DNA of 64,000 nt from Porphyromonas pogonae (GCF_036320655.1 NZ_CP143258.1:1-64000); one strand, 5' to 3'. Shown: positions 54,517 through 63,914, counted from the first letter of the stretch. Notes: generated from the letters alone by a model not told the origin. Program-made: numbers and translations.

Positions 54517-55167
54517 ATGAAAATGATTGCCGTAGGGATGAACTATCCCAAACATACGGAAGAGATAGCACCCATCGTAGGACATAAGTTGATGGGCGGA
54601 GACGTTGCTATGGCAGCTAAAGAGCCGGTACTTTTTCTCAAAGGCGATGCTCCGGTAAGGCAGGGATTCCCGTTTTTTATCCCTGACTTCAGCAAGCGTA
54701 TCGACTACGAGGCCGAGATCATAGTAAAGATCAACCGTACGGGCAAATATATCGCAGAGCGTTTCGCTCACAGATATTACAGCGAAGTAAGCATAGGCGT
54801 TGACTTCACAGCACGCGATCTCCAGAAGGATGCGGTGGCAAAAGGCCTTCCGTGGTCCAACGCCAAAGCTTTTGACGGATGTGCCGCATTGGGCAACTTT
54901 ATATCCGTAGAGAGCCTTGGGGATAGAGGCGTGCAGGATATAGACTTCTCTTTGTGTATAGACGGCCACACGGTGCAACAAGGCAATACCTCACAGATGT
55001 TGCATACAATAGATCATATCATAGCCTATGCAAGCATGTTCTACACACTCAAGATAGGGGACATCATATTCACCGGTACGCCTGCCGGAGTGGGACCCGT
55101 ACAGATAGGCCAGAGACTTGAAGGGTTCATCAGAGATCAAAAATTGCTGGAAATAGACATCAAATAA
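54517..55167 (+). CDS. Fumarylacetoacetate hydrolase family protein
   Basis: 216 residues. Single FAH fold with metal-binding region RIDYEAEIIVKI, GVDFTARDLQ, LPWSNAKAFDGCAALG, DGHTVQQGNTSQM and the closing FTGTPAGVGPVQIGQ. Family members are Mg-dependent acylpyruvases, oxaloacetate decarboxylases or ring-cleavage hydrolases; the substrate is not clear. It follows rex by 26 bp and may be part of its transcript. Confidence 0.85.
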   Translation: MKMIAVGMNYPKHTEEIAPIVGHKLMGGDVAMAAKEPVLFLKGDAPVRQGFPFFIPDFSKRIDYEAEIIVKINRTGKYIAERFAHRYYSEVSIGVDFTARDLQKDAVAKGLPWSNAKAFDGCAALGNFISVESLGDRGVQDIDFSLCIDGHTVQQGNTSQMLHTIDHIIAYASMFYTLKIGDIIFTGTPAGVGPVQIGQRLEGFIRDQKLLEIDIK

Positions 55168-55259
55168 AAGATTACGGGTAACCTCCGACACAGTAATGTT
55201 TATTCTTTACTCTTTCTTTTATACCTTTAGACCATAATTTTCAAAAACACACCCTGATA

Positions 55260-56426
55260 ATGAATATAAAAAGAATAGTTTTGTCCATGGGACTGGGAGT
55301 AACATTAGCTTTGACCGCGGGAAGCATCGACGTCTTGGCTCAGAACTTCAATCCTATCCTGACAGGTGTACCATCGATCAACATTACTCCGGATGCGCGG
55401 GCAGCGGGTTTGGGTGATCAAGGAACATCAACCTCTCCAGACGAATACTCTCAATATTGGAATGCATCCAAATATGCTTTTATGGACAGTAAGGCATCTT
55501 TCAACTTCTCTTATACTCCGTGGTTGTCCAAGCTTGTCAATGATATAGCCTTGTATGAGATAGGAGGGCATTATAAGATAGGCACCAAGGACAATCAGGC
55601 CATCAGTGCTTCACTTCGTTTCTTCGATATGGGCAAGGTGGATCAGTGGGATGATATGGGACAGTCGCTGGGTGTGGCTCATCCCAATGAAATGGCAATA
55701 GACTTTGCATACTCACGCAAACTGAGTCCTTACTTCTCAATGGCATTGGGCATGCGATATATCCACTCCAATCAAGATTTGAAAGAGGGGAACGGGTCAG
55801 GTCATGCTTTTGCCATGGATATATCCGGATTCTTCAATAAGACTTATAGTATCTTCCATAAAGATGTAGTATGGTCAGCAGGGTTCAATGTAAAAAATAT
55901 AGGGACCAAGGTAAACTACGGAGATTCCGGCCCAAACAATAACTTCATCCCCTCCAATCTGGGCATAGGCACAGGGATATCCATCGCATTCGATCAGATG
56001 AATACCCTGGCAATCCACACGGAGTTTAACAAACTTTTGGTACCTACCCCCCCCTTGTATGACCCCAAAGATGTGGATAAGGATAAGAAAAGAGAAAACT
56101 ACTTCAATACTTCTTCTATAGGTGGTATATTCAAATCATTCGGAGATGCACCCAAAGGTTTTGCGGAAGAGATGAAAGAGATTAGTTGGTCTATAGGTAC
56201 GGAATATGGTTTCAACAATCAGTTTTTCGGAAGAGCAGGCTATCACTTCATGCACCCTGACAAGGGTAATCTCCAATTCATGACCTTGGGTGCGGGCTTC
56301 AAACACAAGGTATTCAGAGTAGATGTATCTTACCTGATATCTACTGTGCAAAGCAATCCTCTGGATCAGACATTCCGACTGACTGTAGGGCTAAATATTC
56401 CTGAACTCAAAAACTTATTTCGCTGA
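55260..56426 (+). CDS. porV: Type IX secretion outer-membrane protein PorV (LptO-like)
   Basis: 388 residues with signal MNIKRIVLSMGLGVTLALTAG, cleaved near VLA/QNFN. The mature N-terminus (NFNPILTGVPSINITPDARAAGLGDQGTSTSPD) and FadL-like beta strands (MALGMRYIHSN, FNVKNIGTKVNYG, WSIGTEYGFNNQFFGRAGYHF) fit PorV/LptO, the shuttle that carries cargo from the T9SS translocon to the attachment complex. Its stop overlaps the ispF start by one base, the order porV-ispF known from Porphyromonas. The gene porU, often found just upstream, is not here. Confidence 0.85.
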   Translation: MNIKRIVLSMGLGVTLALTAGSIDVLAQNFNPILTGVPSINITPDARAAGLGDQGTSTSPDEYSQYWNASKYAFMDSKASFNFSYTPWLSKLVNDIALYEIGGHYKIGTKDNQAISASLRFFDMGKVDQWDDMGQSLGVAHPNEMAIDFAYSRKLSPYFSMALGMRYIHSNQDLKEGNGSGHAFAMDISGFFNKTYSIFHKDVVWSAGFNVKNIGTKVNYGDSGPNNNFIPSNLGIGTGISIAFDQMNTLAIHTEFNKLLVPTPPLYDPKDVDKDKKRENYFNTSSIGGIFKSFGDAPKGFAEEMKEISWSIGTEYGFNNQFFGRAGYHFMHPDKGNLQFMTLGAGFKHKVFRVDVSYLISTVQSNPLDQTFRLTVGLNIPELKNLFR

Positions 56427-56911
56427 TGATTCCATATAGAACCGGATTTGGCTACGACGTACACCGTCTCGAAGCGGGCTATCCTCTGTGGTTGGGGGGA
56501 ATAAAGATAGATCATGATAAAGGACTCGAAGGGCACTCTGATGCCGACGTGGTAATACACGCTATTTGTGATGCCTTGTTGGGTGCAGCAGCATTGGGAG
56601 ATATAGGAGTGCATTTTCCACCCACGGATATGAAATATAAAGGTATAGACAGCAAGGTGCTGCTGGAACATGTGGTAAACCTGCTTATGGATAAAGGATT
56701 TGAGATAGGTAATATAGATGCTACCATAGCTGCGGAAAAGCCCAAGCTTAACCCTCATATCCCACAGATGCGTAAAATACTGGCTGAGGTGATGAACTTG
56801 CCTCAAGATCGTATCTCACTCAAAGCTACAACGACAGAGCGCCTCGGGTTTACAGGGCGTATGGAAGGAATGGCGTGCTATGCCACAGCCCTTATCGCAG
56901 AGAAGAACTAA
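56426..56911 (+). CDS. ispF: 2-C-methyl-D-erythritol 2,4-cyclodiphosphate synthase
   Basis: 161 residues, usual length. Zinc ligands D11 and H13 in GYDVHRL and a later His in GHSDADVVIHA; ALGDIGVHFP; catalytic TTTERLGFTGRMEGMACYA near the end. Fifth step of the MEP pathway of isoprenoid synthesis. The start overlaps porV by one base. Confidence 0.96.
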   Translation: MIPYRTGFGYDVHRLEAGYPLWLGGIKIDHDKGLEGHSDADVVIHAICDALLGAAALGDIGVHFPPTDMKYKGIDSKVLLEHVVNLLMDKGFEIGNIDATIAAEKPKLNPHIPQMRKILAEVMNLPQDRISLKATTTERLGFTGRMEGMACYATALIAEKN

Positions 56912-56977
56912 CAATAAAATGGGTGAGATATTAAAGACATTTCTTTGACATCCACCTTGACTGATAGATAAAGAAAT

Positions 56978-57008
56978 GCCCTGCCGGGAAGATCCGGGCA
57001 GGGCTTTT
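56978..57008 (+). terminator. Terminator after ispF
   Basis: GCCCTGCC stem pairing with GGCAGGGC, then TTTT. It lies between the convergent ispF and alcohol dehydrogenase genes and may serve both. Confidence 0.7.
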
Positions 57009-57054
57009 ACACGTTTAATATATCAACGGGGTGTGTATGCTACAGCGAAGCTTG

Positions 57055-58215
57055 TTAGGCTTTGCGCGGGTACACACTCTCCAATATCTGGCGAGAGATG
57101 CTCGACTCGATATTCATGTTTTCGCCCATCTTGACTCCACGTTCAGCAAAACGTTTTTCTATTTCCAAGATAACATCATGGCTTACTTCCATCTCTTCAA
57201 GACGAGTCTTGAGCCCGAGAGAACGGAAGAAATCTTCTGTCTTCTCTATGGCTTGGGTTATACGGTCGTCCTCTTCACCTTCAGTGATGCCCCACACACG
57301 CTCGGCATACTGCAACATCTTTCCTCTTTTCTGTCCATACCCAAGCACTCGCATAGTACCCGGCATAACGATAGAAAGCGTGTGTCCGTGAGTAATGCCG
57401 GTGAGGGCTGTAAGTTCATGTCCGATGCCATGTGTAGCCCAGTCCTGCGATACCCCCATAGCAATAAAGCCATTGAGAGCCATGGTAGAACACAACATCA
57501 TTTCGGCACGAGCATCATAGTTCTGAGGATCCTGACGTATAATAGGAGCTATTTCTGTGAGGGTAAGCATAAGGCTTTCAGCCCATCTATCCATCAGACG
57601 GCTCTGTCCGGTAACCGTGAGATACTGCTCCAATGTATGTACAAAGGTATCTGCTATACCGCATGAGACTTGATACTCAGGAAGAGAATAAGTGTACTCC
57701 GGATCAAGAATGGAGAATACGGGGAACTCTCCGGCAAAAGCAAACTTCTCCTTGGTGGCAAGGCACGAGATTACGCCTCCGTTGTTCATCTCCGATCCTG
57801 TAGCGGGTATAGTAAGTACTGTACCCAACGGTATGGTTTTATTTCGGATCTTATGTGACTTTACCAAATCCCAAGCATCCATATCAGAGAGTATAGCTCC
57901 TGCTATAAGTTTACTGCCATCGATAACCGATCCGCCTCCCACAGCCAAGATAAAACCCACATTGTGCTCACGCCCCAGTTCAATAGCTTTTCTGAGAGTC
58001 TCTACTTTAGGATTGGCCTCAATACCCCAAAATTCTATGGTATTGTGGTCTTTCAATGCTTCTTTTACAGCATCATAAACTCCATTTTTCTTTACACTAC
58101 CGCCGCCAAAGGTAATCAGTACAGGGACAGACTGTGGTACCCGTTTGGAAAGCTCGGACACCATACCTTTGCCAAAGATCAATTCGGTAGGATTTCTGAA
58201 TTTAAAATTATTCAT
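57055..58215 (-). CDS. Iron-containing alcohol dehydrogenase (YqhD/butanol dehydrogenase-like)
   Basis: 386 residues from the ATG at 58215 (MNNFKFRNPTELIFGKG); a further in-frame ATG 12 bp upstream is less typical. NAD(P)-binding GGGSVIDGSKLIAG, metal-binding His residues in HGIGHELTALTGITHGHTL and Asp/His before (GIADTFVHTLEQY). Likely NADPH-dependent aldehyde reductase making alcohols in fermentation. A palindrome TGAATGTTCATTCA lies 57-70 bp before its start and may control it. It stands alone. Confidence 0.92.
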   Translation of the reverse strand: MNNFKFRNPTELIFGKGMVSELSKRVPQSVPVLITFGGGSVKKNGVYDAVKEALKDHNTIEFWGIEANPKVETLRKAIELGREHNVGFILAVGGGSVIDGSKLIAGAILSDMDAWDLVKSHKIRNKTIPLGTVLTIPATGSEMNNGGVISCLATKEKFAFAGEFPVFSILDPEYTYSLPEYQVSCGIADTFVHTLEQYLTVTGQSRLMDRWAESLMLTLTEIAPIIRQDPQNYDARAEMMLCSTMALNGFIAMGVSQDWATHGIGHELTALTGITHGHTLSIVMPGTMRVLGYGQKRGKMLQYAERVWGITEGEEDDRITQAIEKTEDFFRSLGLKTRLEEMEVSHDVILEIEKRFAERGVKMGENMNIESSISRQILESVYPRKA

Positions 58216-58271
58216 ATAGCAATACAATATATATAAGTGATTAATTGTATAGATGGAACAAATACCCCATA

Positions 58272-58285
58272 TGAATGTTCATTCA
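58272..58285. promoter_or_regulatory. TGAATG-TT-CATTCA palindrome before the alcohol dehydrogenase
   Basis: Perfect 6-bp inverted repeat with a 2-bp centre, in the 82-bp gap between the alcohol dehydrogenase start and the GNAT stop. The shape is that of a TetR-type operator. The regulator is not adjacent, unless it is the MerR-like gene at 58932. Confidence 0.35.
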
Positions 58286-58297
58286 CATCAAATAAAA

Positions 58298-58876
58298 TCA
58301 ATGAAATCGATAAACTTTGTGGTGTATGAGATCAGCAATACGAGATATTTCGGCTCTATCTGCCGGCACTGTAGCCATCAGCACCAATGGAACAGACTTG
58401 GCTGTGGGGCGATAAGGAGGCTGAAAATAATCGAAAGGCATCTGCTGGAAACCCAAACGCTCATAGAAGCGGATACGACGGCTGGCCATAAGTCCGTCAT
58501 GAGGCTCTGCTTCCAAAACCAAAGGGCTGGATGGAGCTAAAGACTTTACAGCATTGATCACCATGGCGCCAAACCCTTTGTTACGATGGCTATGATCAAT
58601 GGCAAAATGCTCAATGTATACCCAGTTGTCAATATTCCAACGAGTAACAAAACCCACCGGAGCTTCAGTCTCTGTGGCATAAACGATAAAGAGAGTAAAA
58701 TCAGGTTCGGTATCAAGCAACACTGTAAAATCAGTCCAGGGCCTTCGTTCGTGTTCGGGAAAACTTTGGTGATATACGGGATGTACCAATTGATTTATAG
58801 CGTAATCTTTCTCTGTATCCGACAGTCTGTGATATTCTTTGAGTGTGATATGTGAGAGTTTGTCTGATAATATCAT
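58298..58876 (-). CDS. GNAT-family N-acetyltransferase
   Basis: 192 residues. Core motif IEHFAIDHSHRNKGFGAMVINAVK (the R/QxxGxG/A acetyl-CoA loop is RNKGFG) and MASRRIRFYERLGFQQMPFDY near the C-terminal half. Substrate unknown. Lies between the MerR-like gene and the alcohol dehydrogenase on the same strand. Confidence 0.85.
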   Translation of the reverse strand: MILSDKLSHITLKEYHRLSDTEKDYAINQLVHPVYHQSFPEHERRPWTDFTVLLDTEPDFTLFIVYATETEAPVGFVTRWNIDNWVYIEHFAIDHSHRNKGFGAMVINAVKSLAPSSPLVLEAEPHDGLMASRRIRFYERLGFQQMPFDYFQPPYRPTAKSVPLVLMATVPADRAEISRIADLIHHKVYRFH

Positions 58877-58931
58877 AAATAATCATTTTTAGGAAGAGTA
58901 TATTATGCTACACAGCATATAGTCCATACAA

Positions 58932-59306
58932 TTATCCGGCAGTCATGCATTCTTGCGCCGGCTGAGCTTCAGGCTCTATTACATCTAGAGCCTTTTTTAA
59001 ACTGACGAGTTCATTCCTTATACTTTTCATACGACTGATGAGTTCTACTTTACGCGCAGCATCATCATAATTCATAGACAATGTCTTACGCGCAGCATCT
59101 ATTTTCATACCCTTGACCTTGAGCAAGTGCTGCACCGTACGGATATTCTCAATATCCTTATGAGTGTACTTTCTGGTGCCTTTATTGGTAGTGTTGGGAC
59201 GCAATAAAGGAAACTCCTTCTCCCAATATCGCAGGGTCGACTGCTCCAATTGAAACATAGCCGCGACTTCGCTGATAGAATAGAATATTTTACTATTTGT
59301 TTTCAT
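58932..59306 (-). CDS. MerR-type transcriptional regulator, DNA-binding domain only
   Basis: 124 residues. Winged-helix YSISEVAAMFQLEQSTLRYWEKEF and wing TRKYTHKDIENIRTVQHLLKVKGMKI, then a dimerising helix and a short tail without effector domain or metal-binding cysteines, except one in the last residues (ECMTAG). The family is abundant in Bacteroidetes and its targets are unknown. TATCTTTG on the minus strand lies 46 bp upstream. Confidence 0.9.
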   Translation of the reverse strand: MKTNSKIFYSISEVAAMFQLEQSTLRYWEKEFPLLRPNTTNKGTRKYTHKDIENIRTVQHLLKVKGMKIDAARKTLSMNYDDAARKVELISRMKSIRNELVSLKKALDVIEPEAQPAQECMTAG

Positions 59307-59351
59307 ATATAAAACATAATTATAAAAGTGTGTGCGCTACCGCGATATTAA

Positions 59352-59359
59352 CAAAGATA
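59352..59359 (-). promoter_or_regulatory. MerR-type gene promoter -7 element
   Basis: TATCTTTG on the minus strand, exact match, 46 bp before the gene. The rest of the gap up to 59569 holds nothing I recognise. Confidence 0.5.
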
Positions 59360-59569
59360 ATCATTTACCGTAATTTGTAGCTTTCGCCATCGATATCGTT
59401 TTCATTACGCATAAGGATATTAAGTAAGACATCCAGAGATCAATATCTCCTCGGAGCTCTACAGATAAAGATAGAATAAGGATATAAGAAGATGTTAAGT
59501 AGAAAGCGAATATAGCCTCAGCATGCACAATCTATCGACTAAAAAATATATACTTGGGAAAGGTTTTGC

Positions 59570-59577
59570 TATCTTTG
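59570..59577 (+). promoter_or_regulatory. 2-hydroxyacid dehydrogenase promoter -7 element
   Basis: TATCTTTG, exact TAnnTTTG, 44 bp before the ATG at 59621; a TTG at about 59554 is a possible -33. Confidence 0.5.
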
Positions 59578-59620
59578 GGATAAACACATAGAAGATAGCA
59601 TAACTCTTAAAGATACACGT

Positions 59621-60580
59621 ATGGCAAAGATATTAATAGCGTTCAATACCCTCAAAGAGGGTTTTGAAGAATTGAAAGAGAAACACCAAGTCACTTTCGC
59701 GCCGGAAGGCAGAGACTTTACAGCAGACGAACTCATGGACATGGTAGCTGACTATGATGTACTATGCTCCGTATTTGACATCCCTATAACTAAAGACCTC
59801 ATAGCAAAAGGGAACAACCTAAAACTGATCTCCAACTATGCAGTAGGCTACAATAATATAGATATTGATTTCGCTCGTGAAAAAGGCATCGTTGTTACTA
59901 ACACGCCCAAATCAGTGGTGGAACCTACAGCAGAGCTTGCTATGGCATTGATGATGAGTTGCTCGAGAAAAACGGTAGAATTGGACCGACTCATGAGACA
60001 AGAGAGAGATAACCTCAAGATCACGCGTCTGGACAGATTGGGCTGTGATCTCTATGGCAAGACAATAGGCATTGTGGGGTATGGCAATATCGGAGAAGCC
60101 GTAGCCCGACGATGTAGAGCCTTTGGGATGAAGGTCCTATACAACAAACGTAATAGGCTGGACGAAGCTACTGAAAAAGAGAAGGAGCTTACCTACGCTT
60201 CTTTGGAAGAAATACTGAAACGATGCGATGTTATTTCTGTACATACACCTTACAGCGCTTCGTCTCACCATCTGTTCGGAGAAAAAGAGTTCGGCATGAT
60301 GAAGGACGGGGCTATATTTATCAATACATCTCGGGGAGCTGTGGTAGACGAAGCGGCTTTGGTCAAAGCACTTCAAAGTGGCACTATACGAGCCGCAGGA
60401 CTAGATGTTTTTGAGAATAAAGATATCCCCTCGCCTCAGCTCTATGAATTGGAAAATGTGTGTATGACTCCGCACGTAGGCACTCAAACATATGATGCAC
60501 GCTTATCCATGATACACGAGCTTGTGGATAATGTACTGGGCTTCTTACAAGAAGACCGCCCCATAAGCAGAGTGGTATAA
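59621..60580 (+). CDS. D-isomer-specific 2-hydroxyacid dehydrogenase
   Basis: 319 residues. NAD-binding GIVGYGNIGEAVARR, INTSRGAVVDEAALVKAL with the catalytic Arg/Glu region, and the catalytic His in MTPHVGTQT. It reduces or oxidises a 2-keto/2-hydroxy acid, such as glyoxylate, hydroxypyruvate or a related acid; the substrate cannot be set from sequence. It starts with its own promoter and is closed by a terminator, so monocistronic. Confidence 0.9.
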   Translation: MAKILIAFNTLKEGFEELKEKHQVTFAPEGRDFTADELMDMVADYDVLCSVFDIPITKDLIAKGNNLKLISNYAVGYNNIDIDFAREKGIVVTNTPKSVVEPTAELAMALMMSCSRKTVELDRLMRQERDNLKITRLDRLGCDLYGKTIGIVGYGNIGEAVARRCRAFGMKVLYNKRNRLDEATEKEKELTYASLEEILKRCDVISVHTPYSASSHHLFGEKEFGMMKDGAIFINTSRGAVVDEAALVKALQSGTIRAAGLDVFENKDIPSPQLYELENVCMTPHVGTQTYDARLSMIHELVDNVLGFLQEDRPISRVV

Positions 60581-60613
60581 ATTGAGTCCCGATATTTCCT
60601 TTGCTTCATAAAT

Positions 60614-60660
60614 ACCAATCCTTGCATATATCGTAAACATATGCAAGGATTGGTGTTTTT
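60614..60660 (+). terminator. Terminator after the 2-hydroxyacid dehydrogenase
   Basis: ACCAATCCTTGCATA, loop, TATGCAAGGATTGGT, then GTTTTT. The inverted repeat is perfect over 15 bp. Confidence 0.82.
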
Positions 60661-60695
60661 GTATGATAAAGTGCGGCGAATCTTCTTGACCTCTA

Positions 60696-62246
60696 CTATA
60701 GCTTTACCGTTATCTTCTTGGCTTTGCTCTCGTTCCAAAACCTATCGATAGTGGTAACGACATATGTGAACTTAAATTTACCGTCACGAAACGGTAGCTT
60801 GTAATAAGGCGTATTGGATATGCTTACCAAGGCTCGAGGATCATCAATATCGACTTTGACACCTTTGGGGAAAGCATATACAGCATAGTAATAAGGTTTG
60901 GTAGGATCGGCACGACTCTGATCCCGTACATCCTCCCACATCAGTACAAAACCATCAGGTACCCACTCGGCATGTAATGAAGGCACCGCATCCGGGATAC
61001 CTTGGTACATATGGCTATATTCCGGCAAAAGTGCAGGGTGTTTTTGGTATTTTCGTGTCAGCGTATCAGCAAACCCCTTGTAATTGCTCCAGATGTCTTC
61101 GGCAGGCCACCAAGCATTACCCTGCGAGAATCTACGGGCGAGCAACATTTTAGGAGCCATTTGACGCCCATCCATCGTTCTTCGGATATGCTGTCCGAAA
61201 TAGAGATGCGACTTGCTAGTCATGCTTTTGCTCCACCATTGCGATAATTCTTGATAATCTGCTGCTTTATTACCAATGTTCCAATACAATTGTGGCAATA
61301 CATAGTCTATCCAACCGCGCTTTTCCCATTCCATTACATCGGCATACAAGTCATCATAGTTTTGTAATCCGTTGGTATTACTTCCTTTGGCCCAGTTCCT
61401 TTTGTTACGATATATCCCGAAAGGGCTTATGCCAAATCTCACCCATGGCTTGGTCTCCAAAATGGTTGACTTGATTTCCTTGATCAGCATGTTTACATTT
61501 TTCCTGCGCCAGTCGGCTTTGTTGGCAGGAGTATATCCCTCAGGAATACCATAGGTGGCAAAACTTGTTTGATCAGGGAAAGGCTCTCCCGCTACAGGAT
61601 ATGGATAAAAATAATCGTCCATATGTATAGCATCCACATCGTATCGAGACACCACATCCTTGACAATATTACAGATGTAGCCCCTGCATGCCGGGATGCC
61701 GGGATCGAAAAAAAGTTGGTTATTATACGTGACAAACCACTCGGGGTGCACGTGGTAAGGATGTTTTAGGCTCAATTTATTAGACAGATTTGCGGATGCC
61801 CTGTAAGGATTGATCCAGGCATGTACTTCCATTCCCCTTTTATGGCACTCTTCTATTACAAAAGCGAGAGGATCCCATGCAGGATTGGGCGCTTGTCCTT
61901 GCACTCCGGTAAGGAATCTACTCCATGGCTCATAAGGTGAATCATACCAAGCATCGGCTTCGGGACGTATTTGGAAGATTACGGCATTACAGCCCGCACG
62001 GCGAAGATCGGATATCCTTGCCAATAGAAGATTTCGTGCCTGATCAGCTGTAAGTCTGCTGTACTCATTGCGGTGGATGGTAGGGACCCAAGCTCCTCGA
62101 AATTCTCGTTTGGCAGGAAGATATTCCACTTGCTCTTTCAATGCGCTTTTGCGAGTACCGCAACTTACTGCCAGCATACTTACCGCCAAGGTAAGCACAA
62201 GGGCTATCTTACAATGTTTCGACATATACGTCCTATATTTTTCCAT
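60696..62246 (-). CDS. GHL10-type glycosyl hydrolase-like lipoprotein (DUF187)
   Basis: 516 residues; a second ATG at 62225 gives an equally good signal (MSKHCKIALVLTLAVSMLAVSC). The lipobox VSC is followed by GTRKSALKEQ. The core matches the GHL10/DUF187 TIM-barrel family: REFRGAWVPTI, CNAVIFQIRPEADAWYDSPYEPWSRF, GMEVHAWINPYR, YDVDAIHMDDYFYPYP, WIDYVLPQLYWN. Members act on or near peptidoglycan or other polysaccharides. A C-terminal fibronectin-like strand region (FKFTYVVTTIDRFWNESK) closes it. Monocistronic, convergent with the 2-hydroxyacid dehydrogenase. Confidence 0.88.
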   Translation of the reverse strand: MEKYRTYMSKHCKIALVLTLAVSMLAVSCGTRKSALKEQVEYLPAKREFRGAWVPTIHRNEYSRLTADQARNLLLARISDLRRAGCNAVIFQIRPEADAWYDSPYEPWSRFLTGVQGQAPNPAWDPLAFVIEECHKRGMEVHAWINPYRASANLSNKLSLKHPYHVHPEWFVTYNNQLFFDPGIPACRGYICNIVKDVVSRYDVDAIHMDDYFYPYPVAGEPFPDQTSFATYGIPEGYTPANKADWRRKNVNMLIKEIKSTILETKPWVRFGISPFGIYRNKRNWAKGSNTNGLQNYDDLYADVMEWEKRGWIDYVLPQLYWNIGNKAADYQELSQWWSKSMTSKSHLYFGQHIRRTMDGRQMAPKMLLARRFSQGNAWWPAEDIWSNYKGFADTLTRKYQKHPALLPEYSHMYQGIPDAVPSLHAEWVPDGFVLMWEDVRDQSRADPTKPYYYAVYAFPKGVKVDIDDPRALVSISNTPYYKLPFRDGKFKFTYVVTTIDRFWNESKAKKITVKL

Positions 62247-62453
62247 GTTTTTACAAGAAGCAAATTTACGTTATAAGGTGCAATGTGACAAATAATGAAT
62301 TGACTAATAAGCACAGCAATATCAATAGATACATTCTATCGAATCTCTTTTTTATATCATTCTTATCTATGGCTTGAAATGGGTAATGAAAAGGATGAAG
62401 TGTAATCTGAGTGTTTTTTCGTATTTTCGTCTAAATTCGCAAACTCAATAATT

Positions 62454-62771
62454 ATGGAAAATGAATTTATGCAACTGGAAGAAAACATCGTAATGATGCT
62501 AAAAACGGTGTACGACCCCGAAATTCCGGTAAATATATATGATCTTGGGCTTATTTATAATGTAGATGTTGATGACCAGAACTTCGTCACCATCACCATG
62601 ACACTTACAGCGCCCAATTGCCCGGCGGCAGACTTTATCATAGAAGATGTAAAAATGAAAGTAGAGAGTATAAAAGGAGTCAAAGGCGTTATGATTAATC
62701 TCACTTTTGAGCCTGAGTGGAATAAAGATATGATGAGCGAAGAGGCTTTATTAGAGCTCGGATTTATGTAA
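62454..62771 (+). CDS. DUF59/MIP18-family iron-sulfur assembly protein, SufT-like
   Basis: 105 residues. DUF59 signature KTVYDPEIPVNIYDLGLIYNV, then TMTLTAPNCPAADFIIEDV with the conserved cysteine, and VNLTFEPEW-like INLTFEPEWNKDMMSEEALLELGF. Helps iron-sulfur cluster maturation of target proteins. No suf genes are adjacent. lpxH starts 43 bp later. Confidence 0.88.
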   Translation: MENEFMQLEENIVMMLKTVYDPEIPVNIYDLGLIYNVDVDDQNFVTITMTLTAPNCPAADFIIEDVKMKVESIKGVKGVMINLTFEPEWNKDMMSEEALLELGFM

Positions 62772-62814
62772 ATGCCCCCTAGCTCTTTTTGATCTGTACA
62801 AACATATTCCAAGC

Positions 62815-63639
62815 ATGTATATGGAACCAACACTCACTCCTCCGGCAAGAACAAAGATATTCTTTACCAGCGATGCCCATTTAGGCTCATACTATCATCA
62901 GGATGCTCTTGCAGTCGAGCGAAAACTCACCGCTTGGCTCGATAGTATCAAATACGAAGCCATCGCACTGTATCTTTTGGGAGACATGTTTGATTACTGG
63001 TTCGAGTACAAAACGGTAGTTCCCCGAGGGCATGTGCGTTTTCTGGGTAAGCTGGCGGAGTTAAGTGATATGGGTGTAGAGATACATTTTTTTGCAGGCA
63101 ATCATGATATATGGTTCACCGATTACCTTGGACAAGAGATAGGAGCTACCATACACCATCGCCCCATTATTACCGATCTTCTGGGCAAAAGATTTAGACT
63201 ATCTCATGGCGACTCCGAATATTGTCCACTAAAGAAAAGTTACAATTTTCTTTATCATGCATTCCGATCGCCCCTACTCATCAAGCTGTACGGAGCCATT
63301 CATCCGAGATGGACGGTGGGGTTCGCCATGAACTGGTCATTACGTAGCAGGAAAAAAGGTCTCAAGCAGGAGACAGAGGGCAAGATTCCTCACGCTTATC
63401 GCAATGAGTACTTCAATGTGGAAGATGAGTGGCTGGTAAAGTTTTCCAAAGAATACAGTTTACAACACCCTGATATAGATTTCTTTATCTACGGTCACAG
63501 GCACATTATGATGGATCTTGCCATCAAAAATGACAAACGGGTCGTTATTTTGGGTGATTGGTTATCTTACTTCTCCTTCGGGGTGTGGGATGGCTCCGCT
63601 TTTTATCTCGAGGTGTGGGATCCCCAAGAACAGGCGTGA
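62815..63639 (+). CDS. lpxH: UDP-2,3-diacylglucosamine diphosphatase
   Basis: 274 residues from the first ATG (or 272 from the second). Calcineurin-like metal motifs FTSDAHLGS, LLGDMFDYWFEY, FAGNHDIWF, LSHGDSEY and YGHRHIMMD are all present. Hydrolyses UDP-diacylglucosamine to lipid X in lipid A synthesis. The length is slightly over the usual 240-260 residues, normal for Bacteroidetes. Likely co-transcribed with the DUF59 gene. Confidence 0.9.
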   Translation: MYMEPTLTPPARTKIFFTSDAHLGSYYHQDALAVERKLTAWLDSIKYEAIALYLLGDMFDYWFEYKTVVPRGHVRFLGKLAELSDMGVEIHFFAGNHDIWFTDYLGQEIGATIHHRPIITDLLGKRFRLSHGDSEYCPLKKSYNFLYHAFRSPLLIKLYGAIHPRWTVGFAMNWSLRSRKKGLKQETEGKIPHAYRNEYFNVEDEWLVKFSKEYSLQHPDIDFFIYGHRHIMMDLAIKNDKRVVILGDWLSYFSFGVWDGSAFYLEVWDPQEQA

Positions 63640-63896
63640 AATACAAATTCTTTCATAAATTCACCGGAATCGAAGTCATATAATTGACAAATAAAACCAG
63701 GACCTGCAGTCATCAGATTTATTATTTCAGACTTTTGCAACAGTCTCAAAAGATTTTCTGTTATCCACATTCCCCTCTCATTAATACACCCAAAAACAAA
63801 TCCCGCTTAAAAAAGGAAGTTTGAGTGATGGAAGTTAAGACCTTCTATCTCTATCCCCTACTTGTTTTTTTAAGATAAAACAAAGCAACCCTCAGA
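63640..63896. other. Intergenic stretch after lpxH
   Basis: About 250 bp, AT-rich, with no gene and no clear terminator. Confidence 0.4.
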
Positions 63897-63914
63897 AATG
63901 AACGATTATTCATT
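63897..63914. promoter_or_regulatory. AATGAA-N6-TTCATT palindrome at a promoter
   Basis: Inverted repeat with 6-bp arms, ending 9 bp before the -7 element TATATTTG, so it covers the -33 region of the last gene. It looks like a repressor operator. Confidence 0.4.
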
